Shown here: positions 7,585-16,822 of the stretch, in pieces | Layout: each line of letters begins with the position of its first letter | How positions within the stretch are numbered: the first letter of the stretch is position 1 | Assembly (NCBI GenBank): GCA_963713445.1 | Contig: CAVQMB010000042.1 | Location: forward strand, 1 to 64,000 | Reading direction: 5' to 3' | Length of the DNA stretch: 64,000 nucleotides | Source: CAVQMB01 sp963713445 | GTDB taxonomy: Bacteria; Pseudomonadota; Gammaproteobacteria; Competibacterales; Competibacteraceae | Translations under genes and position numbers: made by a program | The notes under the pieces: generated by a model | What the model saw: the letters and a program-made list of their open reading frames with translations, nothing else | Databases searched by the model: none | Told to the model about the DNA's origin: nothing

Positions 7585-8874
7585 TCAGCCCTTGAGTGGA
7601 TTGAGGCCGCACCAGTCGGCGATGAACAACGCCATAGCCTGGGTGTTGCGGCGGACCGATTCCAGCTCGACGCGCTCGTCAAAGCCGTGGATGCTGTCGG
7701 CGTTGGGACCGTAGACCAACGCCGGCGTGTCGGCGTACAGGCCAAAAAAGCGGGCGTCAGTGGTGGCGGTCGTGGCGAAGCGTTCGAGCGGTTTGCCATA
7801 GGCTGTGGTGTGGGCGTGTGCCAGACAGTCCTGAACCTCGGCACCGCTGTCGCCGAGCGCATAGCCTTCGGCCTGGAAACCGTTGTAGATGACCTCCGGC
7901 GGCGAATTGCCCAGGAACGGATGGCGGGCCGCCGCCGCCCGCAGACAATCCTCGATCTCGGCCCGGGCCTCGGCCAGGTCCTGACCTGGATAGGTCGCGA
8001 TGCGTACATCGAACGTGCACCAGGCCGGCACACTGGATGCCCAGTCGCCGCCAGCGATCTTGCCTACGTTGAGATTGATCGGGTGATCGTGATGCTGATA
8101 GAGCGGGTGGCGGTGAGTTGGCCCGTTCCAGTGCTCTTCCAACTGGTGCAGGGCGTCGATCAGGGCAAAAGCGGCCTCGATGGCATTACTGCCGCTGCCG
8201 GCCTCAAGCACATGAACCGGATGGCCGCGCAGTCGAACCTGAAACCACAGCACACCGATCTGGCCGATGACCAACTGGTTACACATCGGCTCCGGGATCA
8301 GCGCGGCGTCGGCCCAGTAACCGCGTTGCAGACAGGCCAGGGCCCCGTTGCCGGTGCATTCTTCTTCCACCACGGTCTGGACGAACACGTTGGCGGCCGG
8401 TTCGAAGCCGAGCCGGCGCAGTGCGTCCAGGGAATAGATCATCTCGGCCACCCCCGCTTTCATGTCGCCGGCGCCGCGGCCGTACAGCCAGCCGTCGCCC
8501 ACATGCGGTTCGAACGGTGGGCGTGACCACATGTCCAGCGGTCCTACGGGCACCACATCGACGTGGCCATTGAGGATCAGCGAGTGGCCGCGACGACGTT
8601 GCGGGCGGTGGCTGCCGACGACGTTGAAGGCGTTTTCGTAGGATACCGTGACCGGCGAGAAACCTGGCAGATGACGGATGTCGTCGAGTTCGATCTGCCA
8701 GTGATCGACGCTGTAACCGCGCTCGCGCAGGGTGCGCGCCAGGAAGTCTTGGATCGTGTGCTCGGCGCCGCGAACCGACGGGAACTTGACCAGTTCCCGG
8801 GTAAATTCCACCTGTTCGTCGAAACCGCGGTCGACGGCGTGCATGATCTTGCTGTGGAGTTCGCGTTGCTGCAT
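7585..8874 (-). CDS. M20 family peptidase / ArgE-DapE type deacylase
   Basis: 429 residues, a co-catalytic zinc hydrolase that cleaves an N-acyl or peptide bond. Zinc ligands and catalytic acids are visible in LNGHVDVVP (about residue 100), YGRGAGDMKAG (Asp ligand) and VVEEECTGNGA (catalytic Glu plus ligand). A dimerisation domain follows (about 200-310), and the last histidine ligand is in the C-terminal GFDERVELES region. The ATG at 8874 has GGGAG upstream. The substrate cannot be assigned: relatives annotated as acetylornithine deacetylase, succinyl-diaminopimelate desuccinylase or generic deacylases look alike at this level. It stands between the transporter gene and the PRPP synthetase-like gene. 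Confidence 0.85.
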   Translation of the reverse strand: MQQRELHSKIMHAVDRGFDEQVEFTRELVKFPSVRGAEHTIQDFLARTLRERGYSVDHWQIELDDIRHLPGFSPVTVSYENAFNVVGSHRPQRRRGHSLILNGHVDVVPVGPLDMWSRPPFEPHVGDGWLYGRGAGDMKAGVAEMIYSLDALRRLGFEPAANVFVQTVVEEECTGNGALACLQRGYWADAALIPEPMCNQLVIGQIGVLWFQVRLRGHPVHVLEAGSGSNAIEAAFALIDALHQLEEHWNGPTHRHPLYQHHDHPINLNVGKIAGGDWASSVPAWCTFDVRIATYPGQDLAEARAEIEDCLRAAAARHPFLGNSPPEVIYNGFQAEGYALGDSGAEVQDCLAHAHTTAYGKPLERFATTATTDARFFGLYADTPALVYGPNADSIHGFDERVELESVRRNTQAMALFIADWCGLNPLKG

Positions 8875-8906
8875 AAATGGCTCCCGGTGCTGGGTGATTG
8901 TGTTAA

Positions 8907-9803
8907 CTATAGGCTGGAGTCGCTGGTTGCGGCCAGCCTGGCCACGGCGTCTGCCAGCAGCGTACTGAGCGCTACCGCATTGCTGGGATGGGTAATGCTG
9001 TCGCTGCTTGCGACGGCGCTGATGCCGGCGGCCTGCAGGGCCCGTGCCGTAGCGCTGTCGAACAAGGCATGGGTGACCACCGCCGCGATACCGGCAATGG
9101 GGTGGGCCGCCACAAGACGGGCTGTTTCAATGAGCGTGTGGCCACTGCTGGCGACATCATCGACCAGAACAACCTGGCGGTCGCCAAACGCCGTCTGCGG
9201 CAGCGTAACCCGGACTTCGCGATCACCCAGACGCTGCTTGCGGGCGACGGCGTAAGCCAATCCGTGACGCTTGGCCATGGTTCGCACCCATTGCTCCGAT
9301 TCCCCATCCGGACCCAGAAGCAGTGGATTGTGCCAGCGGCCGACGATGTAATCTCCGAGCGGGGCGGCGGCGCTCAGGCAGACCGCGTTGCGAACGGGTA
9401 CCGCCGCCTGCAGACTTGCGGTGCGGTGCAGGTGCGGATCGACGGTGACCAGGTCATCGACCAGCCCGGCCAGGAATTGCCCGACAAGGCGTTGACTGAT
9501 CGCCTCGCCCGGTCGAAACGCGATGTCCTGGCGCATATAGCAGAGATAGGGCGCGACCAGAGTGATGCGTGTCACCCCCTGGTCGCGCAGCGCGCCGGCC
9601 GCGAGCAGCAGTTCGACTAAGCGGGTGTCGGGATGATCCAGGCTCAGACAGACGACAACATGACGGGCGACGTCCGTTGGCACGGTGATTTTGCGCTCAC
9701 CGTCGGGAAAACGATGGACCGAGATTTCGCGGTAGGGTAACTTCAGTTCGTCCGCCAGACGCTTGGTCTGGACCTGGTACTCGGGGAATCCCAGAATGTG
9801 CAT
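8907..9803 (-). CDS. ribose-phosphate diphosphokinase (PRPP synthetase)-like protein
   Basis: 298 residues, similar to PRPP synthetases, which transfer pyrophosphate from ATP to ribose 5-phosphate. The N-terminal PRTase-like domain has HRFPDGERKITVP; the ATP loop reads YMRQDIAFRPGEAISQ; the metal site is TVDPHLHR; and the PRPP-binding loop is VVLVDDVASSGHTLIE. The start is ATG at 9803 (MHILGFPE), where the homology begins; the frame stays open further upstream but reads through the divergent HD-GYP gene. The protein is shorter and more divergent than housekeeping Prs, so it is probably a paralogue. The phosphorylase-like gene at 12.3-13.9 kb may belong to the same nucleotide-salvage function. 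Confidence 0.8.
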   Translation of the reverse strand: MHILGFPEYQVQTKRLADELKLPYREISVHRFPDGERKITVPTDVARHVVVCLSLDHPDTRLVELLLAAGALRDQGVTRITLVAPYLCYMRQDIAFRPGEAISQRLVGQFLAGLVDDLVTVDPHLHRTASLQAAVPVRNAVCLSAAAPLGDYIVGRWHNPLLLGPDGESEQWVRTMAKRHGLAYAVARKQRLGDREVRVTLPQTAFGDRQVVLVDDVASSGHTLIETARLVAAHPIAGIAAVVTHALFDSATARALQAAGISAVASSDSITHPSNAVALSTLLADAVARLAATSDSSL

Positions 9804-9950
9804 AGGCACTCGCCGCTGCTGTATGGGCGCCAACATAGCCCAGTGGCGTGGCTCTGTCACCCGTGCCGGGCTGGTCGGCGCTGTCTGTCGGCGTACAATG
9901 GGCCGAAACATCAAGTCAATGTCTGGCACAGTGGATTGGATTTCCGCACC

Positions 9951-12269
9951 ATGACCGGAGCTGACGGGGCGTCGTTCGGCCTGCTGTTCGAAAATCATCC
10001 GGCGGCGATGTTGGTCATCGATCCTGATACAGGGAGGATTGTCGCTGCCAATCCAGCGGCTGAGGTCTTCTATGGCTGGAGCCGGTCGCAACTCGCTGCG
10101 ATGCGAATTGACCACATCAATACGCTGCCCCGGGCCGAGCTGTCTGAGCGGATGCAGGCCGCCAGTGCGTCGAACGAGTACTTGTTCGAGTGCCAGCACC
10201 GCACGGCAACCGGCCAGGTGCGTGAGGTCGAAGTCTGTTCCAGCGCGGTGACCATCGATCAGCAGCGTTATCTGCTCTTGAGCATTCGCGATGTGTCGAC
10301 GCGCCGGCGGGCGGAACGAGATCTGCAGCTCAATGCGCATCGCTGGCAGGCCGCCGTCGACGCCGCTGGGGGATTGTATCTCGAATGGGACGCGCAGTCG
10401 GATGAGTTACTGATTTCTGAAAATCTTAAGCGGTCACTGGGCGAGGACGCCGGGTTTCCCGATTCAGTCAGTGCCTGGCGGGCGCGGATCCATGCTGACG
10501 ATGTCGGGCGTGTGAGCGTCGGTTTCGAGGCGTTGATCGCAAATCAGCGCAGCGGGTTGCAGGTCGACTACCGCATCCGGCACCGCAACGGCGAGTGGCT
10601 GTGGCTGCGTTCCTCCAGCCGCGCGGTACGTGCCGCTGACGGTCAATTGCGACAGGTGGTCGCACTGGTGCTGGACATCACGTCCGCCAACAAGCAGGAA
10701 CAGCAGCTCCAGCAGGCGGCGGCGCGTCATGCCGAGCTGGAGCGGGTCATCAACAACAGTCCGGCCGTGGCAATCACCTGGGGCGCGACGCCAGGCTGGC
10801 CGATCCATTTCGTTTCCGGGAACATCCGGCAATGGGGCTACGACGCCGCGACACTGATGGCCGAGCAAGCATCGTTCGAGCAGATCGTCCATCCCGACGA
10901 TCGGGGTCGCGTTGGCCGTGAGCTTGCGGGTTACATTGCTGAGAGTGATGATGACGCCCTTGCTCAGGAGTACCGAATCGGCACCGCTTCGGGACAGGTG
11001 CTGTGGGTATCCGTAGCCACCCTTTTACGGCGCCGGTCAGACCGTTCTGTAGACTGTTGCGAGGCCGTGCTGCTCGATATTTCGCCGCGGGTCGCCAGTG
11101 CCCATTCGCTGACCCGGACCAACGCAGCGCTCACCGCGATGGTCGAGGCTGTCAAGCGGATCGCCCAGTCACCTTCACCGCAGGCGATCTATGAGGCGGT
11201 CTGCGAGACCTTGTCGGGCGTCGGCGGCTATCCCCTGGCCTGGATCGGTATTCCCGATCCCGGGCGTGCGGGCGGCATTCAGACCGCTGCAGCGCGGGGT
11301 TCCGCGAGGGGATTTCTCGACGAGATAGCGTTGCGGTGGTCGGACTCGCCAGAGGGGCAGGGGGTGACCGGGCGTGCCCTGCGGTTTGGCGCCACACAGT
11401 CGCTGGCGCAGGTTGATCCCAGTGCTTACCCGCCGGCGTGGGACGGTCCGCTGCGCCACTGGGCGGTACGCTCGGCGCTGTCGGTACCGATCCGGGCCGC
11501 CGGCGATGTGGTGGCTGCGCTGACACTGTACTCGTCCGAAGAGACAGCGTTTGGTAAGCGCGAACGGATGGTCATTGAAGCGCTGGCCGAGGACATCGGC
11601 GATGCCCTGGCAGCCTGCAGTACCCGCCAGCGCCTGCATGAGTCCGAGTCCTCGCGCGACCAGGCCCTGCTTAGTCTGCGTGAGGCCTTGCTGGCCTCGG
11701 TCACTACGCTGGCCCGTTGCGTGGAAAAGCGCGATCCGTACACTGCCGGCCATCAGCAACGAGTCGCACAAATCGCGGTTCAGATCGGAGTCGAGCGGGG
11801 TTATGGGCTGGATCGGCTGGAAGGGCTGCGGATCGGTGCGCTGCTGCACGATGTCGGCAAAATCGGTGTGCCGGCCGAAATCCTGTCCAAGCCAGGTCGC
11901 CTCAATGCGGCCGAGCTGGGAATCATCCGGGCCCATGCCGACATCGGTTACGAGGTGATGCGTGACATGGCGTTTCCGTGGCCGGTCGATCGGATGATCC
12001 ATGAGCATCACGAACGTCTCGACGGCAGCGGCTATCCACGCGGTTTGCGCGGCGATTACATCAGCGAGGATACCCGTATCGTCACCGTAGCCGATGTCTA
12101 TGAGGCGATGATCGCCCATCGGCCATACCGGCCGGGACTGCCAGCGGCGGCGGCGGTCGCGGAACTCGAGCGTGGCCGTGGTGTGTTGTACGATCCGGCC
12201 GTCGTCGACGCCTGGTTCGCGTGCCTGCGGCGCACCGATTCCGGGTTTGGTGGCCAAGCGTCTCCGTAG
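9951..12269 (+). CDS. PAS-PAS-PAS-GAF-HD-GYP cyclic-di-GMP phosphodiesterase
   Basis: 772 residues. Three PAS modules at about 5-117, 130-247 and 262-378, a GAF domain at about 400-555 and an HD-GYP domain at about 585-755. The HD-GYP motifs are complete: HQQRVAQIA, LLHDVGKIGVP (HD at about 633), IRAHADIGYEVM, HHERLDGSGYPRG (with GYP) and DVYEAM. This family hydrolyses cyclic-di-GMP and so affects motility and biofilm choices. There is no membrane segment, so it should be cytoplasmic, with PAS/GAF sensing an internal signal. The ATG at 9951 is chosen because the PAS domain starts at once after it; the longer open frame upstream runs into the divergent gene's leader. It nearly abuts the convergent phosphorylase gene. 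Confidence 0.9.
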   Translation: MTGADGASFGLLFENHPAAMLVIDPDTGRIVAANPAAEVFYGWSRSQLAAMRIDHINTLPRAELSERMQAASASNEYLFECQHRTATGQVREVEVCSSAVTIDQQRYLLLSIRDVSTRRRAERDLQLNAHRWQAAVDAAGGLYLEWDAQSDELLISENLKRSLGEDAGFPDSVSAWRARIHADDVGRVSVGFEALIANQRSGLQVDYRIRHRNGEWLWLRSSSRAVRAADGQLRQVVALVLDITSANKQEQQLQQAAARHAELERVINNSPAVAITWGATPGWPIHFVSGNIRQWGYDAATLMAEQASFEQIVHPDDRGRVGRELAGYIAESDDDALAQEYRIGTASGQVLWVSVATLLRRRSDRSVDCCEAVLLDISPRVASAHSLTRTNAALTAMVEAVKRIAQSPSPQAIYEAVCETLSGVGGYPLAWIGIPDPGRAGGIQTAAARGSARGFLDEIALRWSDSPEGQGVTGRALRFGATQSLAQVDPSAYPPAWDGPLRHWAVRSALSVPIRAAGDVVAALTLYSSEETAFGKRERMVIEALAEDIGDALAACSTRQRLHESESSRDQALLSLREALLASVTTLARCVEKRDPYTAGHQQRVAQIAVQIGVERGYGLDRLEGLRIGALLHDVGKIGVPAEILSKPGRLNAAELGIIRAHADIGYEVMRDMAFPWPVDRMIHEHHERLDGSGYPRGLRGDYISEDTRIVTVADVYEAMIAHRPYRPGLPAAAAVAELERGRGVLYDPAVVDAWFACLRRTDSGFGGQASP

Positions 12270-12272
12270 CGG

Positions 12273-13850
12273 TCAGAATTCCGCAAACACATGCGGTAGC
12301 TGCTCGGCCGGGCCGATCCGGAAACCGCTATCGGTGTCGGCGGCCTGCCGGGCGAAACCGAATCCGGTGTTGTGTTCAGCATGAATCCGGTACAGTGATT
12401 CGCCGGTGCGGACGGTTTCGCCCAGCTTCTTCAGCAGATCGACACCTGCCCCTTTATCCATAGGCGCGCCGGCCAGCCGGGCGATTCGCGCGAGCCGCAG
12501 ATTGTCGATCGCGATCACGGTGCCGTCGCTTGGGGCACCGATCTCCGCTTGCAGCGTTCCTGGGGCAAAGGGTCGGGCTTGCCGGCCCTGGGCTTCGATG
12601 ATGCGCTGCATCTTGGCGAGCGCCCGGCCCGATTCCAGGATCTCACGGGCGATCCGGTAACCGTCGCCACCGCGCACGTCGGGATCGAATTCGATGATGC
12701 GCCCGGCCAGTCGTAAAGCCTTTTCCCGCAGGTCGGTGGGGGCCTGCGGTGCGTTTTCCAGCACCTGCATGACATCGCGCGCTTCCAGCACCGGCCCGAT
12801 GCCGCGCCCGACCGGCTGGCGGCCGTCGGTGATGACCACTTCCAGATGCAGGCCCAGCCGGCCACCGACATATTCGAACAGCTTGCGCAACTTCACGGCG
12901 CTGCGCATCTGGCGTACCTTGGCACTGGGACCGACCGGAATGTCGATCAGCAGATGGGTCGATCCGGCGGCCAGCTTCTTGGACAGGATGGAGGCCACCA
13001 TCTGGCCGCGGGAATCGATGCCAAGCGGCCGCTCGACCGAGATCAGCATATCGTCCGCCGGTGCCAGCCGCGCGGTACCGCCCCAGGCCAGGCAGCCGCG
13101 TTCCAGTCGTACGATATGATCGAGCGCTTCCGGCGACAGTTCGACCTGCGCCAGCACTTCCATGGTGTCGGCGGTGCCGGCCGGCGAGGTGATGGCGCGA
13201 CTCGAGGTCTTGGGAATCAGCATGCCGTGGGCGGCCACGATCGGCACCACCAGCATCGAGGTGCGGTTGCCCGGAATGCCGCCGATGCAGTGCTTGTCGG
13301 CCATCACCGGTTCATTCCAGCGCAGCCGTTCACCGCTGTCCAGCATGGCGCGGGTGAGGGCATAGACCTCGTCGCGGTCCATGCCGGTCTCCTGAGTGGC
13401 GACCAGAAACGCAGCCATTTCCATCTTGGAATAGCGGCTGTTGGCGACGTCGTCGATGATGGCCCGGTAGTCCGGCGGTTCCAGCCGCTCACCGTTGATC
13501 TTGCGGCGCACGGCGTCCATCGACGCCGGCGGCTCGGCCTGTGCGACCCGGACCCGGCAGCCCTCCTCGGCACCCAGCTGGGCGAAGGCTTGTTCCGACA
13601 GGCCGAGTTCATCGGGGTTGAGCAGGGTAGCGTCGTCGACCACATTGAGCACCGCCAGAATCGGATGGCCGTCCCGGCGAATCTCGATCTTGGCCAGAGC
13701 CTGGAAACCCTCGGCGCGGTACAGCGGGCAGTCACGATGCAGGAAGGCGACATTCTCGCGGTAGGTGTCAATGGCCAGGCGGCGCAGCCGCAACCGGTCG
13801 TTGGGCAGTGTATCAGCGTCGCCGCCGCCGGCGGATTGGCTAGCGCTCAT
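12273..13850 (-). CDS. AMP/thymidine phosphorylase family protein
   Basis: 525 residues. The protein resembles the AMP phosphorylase/thymidine phosphorylase family, which splits a nucleotide or nucleoside with phosphate to give a sugar 1-phosphate and free base. An N-terminal extra domain (about 1-100) precedes the phosphorylase core, as in archaeal AMP phosphorylase. Motifs include KHCIGGIPGNRTSMLVVPI, KTSSRAITSPAGTADTMEV, a GGTARLAPADD loop, and GAGVDLLKKLGETV near the end. Starting at ATG 13850 gives the usual family length; the longer frame upstream is non-homologous. The substrate (AMP or a nucleoside) cannot be decided from sequence. The nearby PRPP synthetase paralogue suggests nucleotide salvage. 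Confidence 0.85.
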   Translation of the reverse strand: MSASQSAGGGDADTLPNDRLRLRRLAIDTYRENVAFLHRDCPLYRAEGFQALAKIEIRRDGHPILAVLNVVDDATLLNPDELGLSEQAFAQLGAEEGCRVRVAQAEPPASMDAVRRKINGERLEPPDYRAIIDDVANSRYSKMEMAAFLVATQETGMDRDEVYALTRAMLDSGERLRWNEPVMADKHCIGGIPGNRTSMLVVPIVAAHGMLIPKTSSRAITSPAGTADTMEVLAQVELSPEALDHIVRLERGCLAWGGTARLAPADDMLISVERPLGIDSRGQMVASILSKKLAAGSTHLLIDIPVGPSAKVRQMRSAVKLRKLFEYVGGRLGLHLEVVITDGRQPVGRGIGPVLEARDVMQVLENAPQAPTDLREKALRLAGRIIEFDPDVRGGDGYRIAREILESGRALAKMQRIIEAQGRQARPFAPGTLQAEIGAPSDGTVIAIDNLRLARIARLAGAPMDKGAGVDLLKKLGETVRTGESLYRIHAEHNTGFGFARQAADTDSGFRIGPAEQLPHVFAEF

Positions 13851-13861
13851 GCGAAATTCAG

Positions 13862-13889
13862 TTGACCTCGGTTGCTGCCGCGGTATGCT
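13862..13889 (+). promoter_or_regulatory. probable sigma-70 promoter for the small ORF and the Pat-type gene
   Basis: TTGACC at 13862-13867 and TATGCT at 13884-13889, spaced by 16 bp, just upstream of the plus-strand pair starting at 13935. This is one of the better-matched promoters in the window. Confidence 0.5.
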
Positions 13890-13934
13890 CGGATCGTTGA
13901 GTATAGATAAAGGCCGACGCGCAGAGAAAGCCAC

Positions 13935-14075
13935 ATGGAGCTGCCAGTGTTGGGTGCTACGGGAGAGGTCACCGCCGCGGGCGATCTGTTGCGGTTCAAC
14001 GCCTGCCGCGGCGAACGGATCGATCCGGTGCGCCTCTACTACCATGACTTCCTTTCGCCAGGCGAGACAACATGA
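13935..14075 (+). CDS. 46-residue ORF, coupled to the downstream acetyltransferase gene
   Basis: ATG at 13935 to TGA at 14073-14075, where the stop overlaps the next gene's ATG in the form ATGA. The peptide begins MELPVLGATGEVTAAG and ends near VRLYYHDFLSPGE. It lies 46 bp downstream of a well-placed promoter and is the first ORF of that transcript. It has no cysteine-rich or hydrophobic character and I recognise no family. The upstream GAGAAAG is a weak ribosome-binding site. It could be a real small protein, a translated leader that couples ribosomes to the next gene, or chance. Function unknown. Confidence 0.45.
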   Translation: MELPVLGATGEVTAAGDLLRFNACRGERIDPVRLYYHDFLSPGETT

Positions 14076-16744
14076 CGGTTCGCAATCTGCGCTATCTGTT
14101 CGAGCCCGCATCGGTTGCCCTGATCGGGGCCAGTCGGCGGCCCAATGCGCCCGGCACCCGGTTGCTGGCCAATCTGCGCGCGGCTGGCTATGGCGGCACG
14201 CTGTATGCCGTCAACCCCAAGTACGACGAGCTGGATGGCCTGCGCTGTTATCCGGACGTGGCCTCGTTGCCGGTGACGCCCGAACTGGCGGTGATCGTGA
14301 CACCGGCACCGACCGTAGCCCGCCTGGTCAAGCAACTGGCCGAACGTGGCTGTCGCGCTGCCGTCGTGGTCAGCGGCGGGCTCAGTAGCGACACCGGGCG
14401 GCGCGGGCGACGCCGCGGGCTGGTTATGTTAAAGGTCGCCCGGCCCAGCAGATTCCGCTTACTGGGGCCGGAAAGTCTCGGCCTGATCGTGCCGCCGATC
14501 GGGCTCAATGCGAGTTGTGCGCATTTGACGCCAAAGCCGGGCCGGCTGGCTCTGGTGGCCCAGTCCGGAGCGGTGCTGACGGCCATGATCGACTGGGCGG
14601 CGGACAAGGACATTGGGTTCTCCAAACTGGTCTCGCTCGGCGCCAAGGCCGATGTGGACTTCGGTGATGTGCTCAACTATCTGGCCGATGATCGTGGCAC
14701 CGATGCCGTGCTGCTGTACATCGAATCGATCCAGCATGCCCGCAAGTTCATGTCAGCGGCGCGGGCGGCCGCCCGGGTCAAACCTGTCATCGTACTCAAA
14801 GCGGGGCGTGGGGCCGTGGTCCCGGAGGGCGCCTTGTTCGGGGCGGACCAGATCTATAATGCCGCGTTTGAACGCGCGGGTCTGCTGCGGGTGTACTCGG
14901 TGGCGGAGCTGTTCGACATGGCTGAGTTGCTGGCGCATTCGCGTCTGTTGCGCGGCTCCCGGCTGGCGATTCTCACCAACAGCGGCGCGATGGGTGCGCT
15001 GGCTGAGGATGTCCTGGTCGGCGGCGGCGGCCGGCTGGCTGAACTCGGCGCTGACAGCAAACGTTTGTTGCAGGCGGTCCCCGGGGTACGCGAATCCAGC
15101 ACCAATCTGATCGATGTCGCCACCGATGTCGAGCCGCAAAACTACGCCGCGGCGCTGCGTGTGCTGCTGGACGAGCGCGCCGTCGATGCCGTGCTGGCGG
15201 TGCACTGCCCGGTGGCCGGTATCGCCAGTGAGACAGTGGCCGAAAGTGTCATCGATGCGGCAGCAGGGCAGCGCAAGCTGTTGCTGGTTAGTTGGGTGGG
15301 CAGCGCGACCCAGGGCAGCAGCCGCACCTTGTTTGCCGACCACCATATTCCCTGCTACGCGAGTCCCGATGAAGCGACCCAGGCCTTTCTGCAGCTGATG
15401 CGCTACCGTCGCAACCAGGAACTGCTGATCGAGACGCCGCCCACGGTATCCGACCGGTTCAACTGCGATAGCGCAGCAGCCGGCCGGATCATCGACGGAG
15501 CCCTGGCCGATGGCCGTGACTGGCTGCTCGGCAGCGAGGTGCGCCAGCTCATGCTGGCCTACGCTATCCCGATGGTGGCCACCGAACACGCCGCTGACGC
15601 TGAGCAGGCCGCGGCGGCCGCGGCCCGGTTACGAGAACCGGTGGCGCTCAAGATCGCCTCGCCCGACATCGCCTATAAGTCGGCTGTCGGCGGGGTGATT
15701 CTCGACCTGCAGGGTCCGGATCAGGTGGAAGTGGTGGCATTGGGCATGCACGAGCTCATGCGGCGTCGCTTTCCGCAGGCCCGCATCGAGGGGTTCACGG
15801 TGCAGCCGATGGTGCGCTGGCCGTGGGCACTGGAGTTGCAGTTGGGTGTCATGGCTGACGCGCTGTTCGGCCCGTTGCTGATCTTCGGGCATGGCGGGAC
15901 TGCCGCCGAGGCTTTGGGTGACCGTGCGGTGGCGCTGCCGCCGCTCAACCTGAAACTGGCCCACGAACTGATTGAACGTACCCGGGTGGCCCGTTTGCTG
16001 GCGGGCTATCGCGGCCAGCCGCCGGCCGATGTCGAGGCCGTGGCCTTGTGCCTGATAAAGCTGTCGCAACTGGTTGCGGATCAGGACCGGCTGGCGGCGA
16101 TAACCATCAATCCACTGCTGGTCTCGGCCCGTGGTGTGCTGGTGATGGATGCCCGGGTGCGGCTCAGCCGCGAGCCGGTAAGTGGTGCCGACCGCCTGGC
16201 GATCCGGCCGTATCCGACCACGCTGGAAGAGTCTCTGGACCTGCCGGACGGGCGTACCCTGTTGCTACGGCCGATCCGGGCCGAAGACGAGCCGGCATTG
16301 CAGCAGTTCGTCGAGCGGCTCAACCCGGAGGAGATCCGGCTGCGGTTTCACCATCCACTCAAGGTGATGGATCACAAGCTGGCAGCGCGCCTGACCCAGC
16401 TCGATTATGATCGCGAAATGGCGCTGGCGCTGACCGATCCGGCCGGTGCCATCCATGCGGTGGTCCGGTTCAGTGCCGATCCTGACCGCCGGTGTGCCGA
16501 GTACGCCATCATCGTGGGTCACGAGCTGGCGGGCATGGGGCTGGGGCTGCTGTTGATGCAGCGGATTATTGACTATGCCCGCAGCCAGTCGGTCGGTGAG
16601 TTGTACGGCTCCGTGCTGAGGGAGAACGAGGCCATGCTGGGGTTGTGCCGCAAGCTCGGTTTCCTGCTCGAGCGCCACCCTGACGGTGCTGGCCTGGTGC
16701 TGGCCCGGCTGCCGCTGAGCCGGGATAATCAAAAAGCGGTTTGA
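14072..16744 (+). CDS. Pat-type protein acetyltransferase: acyl-CoA synthetase (NDP-forming) domains fused to GNAT
   Basis: 890 residues with the order found in PatZ/Pka: CoA-binding domain (about 8-100, beginning with SVALIGASRRP), succinyl-CoA ligase-like domains (about 150-450, with LVAQSGAVLTAMIDWA), ATP-grasp domain (about 490-700, with EPVALKIASPDIAYKS and a glycine-rich GHGGTAAEALGD), and GNAT domain (about 720-885, starting LLLRPIRAEDE and containing GHELAGMGLGLLLMQRIIDYA). Such proteins acetylate lysines of metabolic enzymes, classically acetyl-CoA synthetase, in response to carbon state. The ligase-like part is usually regulatory, not catalytic. Its ATG overlaps the stop of the 46-codon ORF. 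The full length and all domains look intact. Confidence 0.9.
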   Translation: MTVRNLRYLFEPASVALIGASRRPNAPGTRLLANLRAAGYGGTLYAVNPKYDELDGLRCYPDVASLPVTPELAVIVTPAPTVARLVKQLAERGCRAAVVVSGGLSSDTGRRGRRRGLVMLKVARPSRFRLLGPESLGLIVPPIGLNASCAHLTPKPGRLALVAQSGAVLTAMIDWAADKDIGFSKLVSLGAKADVDFGDVLNYLADDRGTDAVLLYIESIQHARKFMSAARAAARVKPVIVLKAGRGAVVPEGALFGADQIYNAAFERAGLLRVYSVAELFDMAELLAHSRLLRGSRLAILTNSGAMGALAEDVLVGGGGRLAELGADSKRLLQAVPGVRESSTNLIDVATDVEPQNYAAALRVLLDERAVDAVLAVHCPVAGIASETVAESVIDAAAGQRKLLLVSWVGSATQGSSRTLFADHHIPCYASPDEATQAFLQLMRYRRNQELLIETPPTVSDRFNCDSAAAGRIIDGALADGRDWLLGSEVRQLMLAYAIPMVATEHAADAEQAAAAAARLREPVALKIASPDIAYKSAVGGVILDLQGPDQVEVVALGMHELMRRRFPQARIEGFTVQPMVRWPWALELQLGVMADALFGPLLIFGHGGTAAEALGDRAVALPPLNLKLAHELIERTRVARLLAGYRGQPPADVEAVALCLIKLSQLVADQDRLAAITINPLLVSARGVLVMDARVRLSREPVSGADRLAIRPYPTTLEESLDLPDGRTLLLRPIRAEDEPALQQFVERLNPEEIRLRFHHPLKVMDHKLAARLTQLDYDREMALALTDPAGAIHAVVRFSADPDRRCAEYAIIVGHELAGMGLGLLLMQRIIDYARSQSVGELYGSVLRENEAMLGLCRKLGFLLERHPDGAGLVLARLPLSRDNQKAV

Positions 16745-16754
16745 TTTACGTCAA
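16741..16754 (+). promoter_or_regulatory. candidate FNR/ANR box upstream of cytochrome b561
   Basis: TTGATTTACGTCAA matches the FNR/ANR/DNR consensus TTGAT-N4-ATCAA at nine of ten defined positions, the one difference (GTCAA) being common in DNR/ANR sites. It overlaps the stop of the upstream gene and lies about 69 bp before the cytochrome ATG. A TGATAC hexamer at 16779-16784 would put the start of transcription near 16790, so the box centre would be about 42-43 bp upstream. That is close to the -41.5 spacing of class II FNR-activated promoters. The start site is inferred. Confidence 0.55.
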
Positions 16755-16822
16755 GGTCTTTTGGCGCGGCGTGTGCTCTGATACGCCTGTGTTCCACAGG
16801 ACGGTGATTCGGAGTATCAGGA

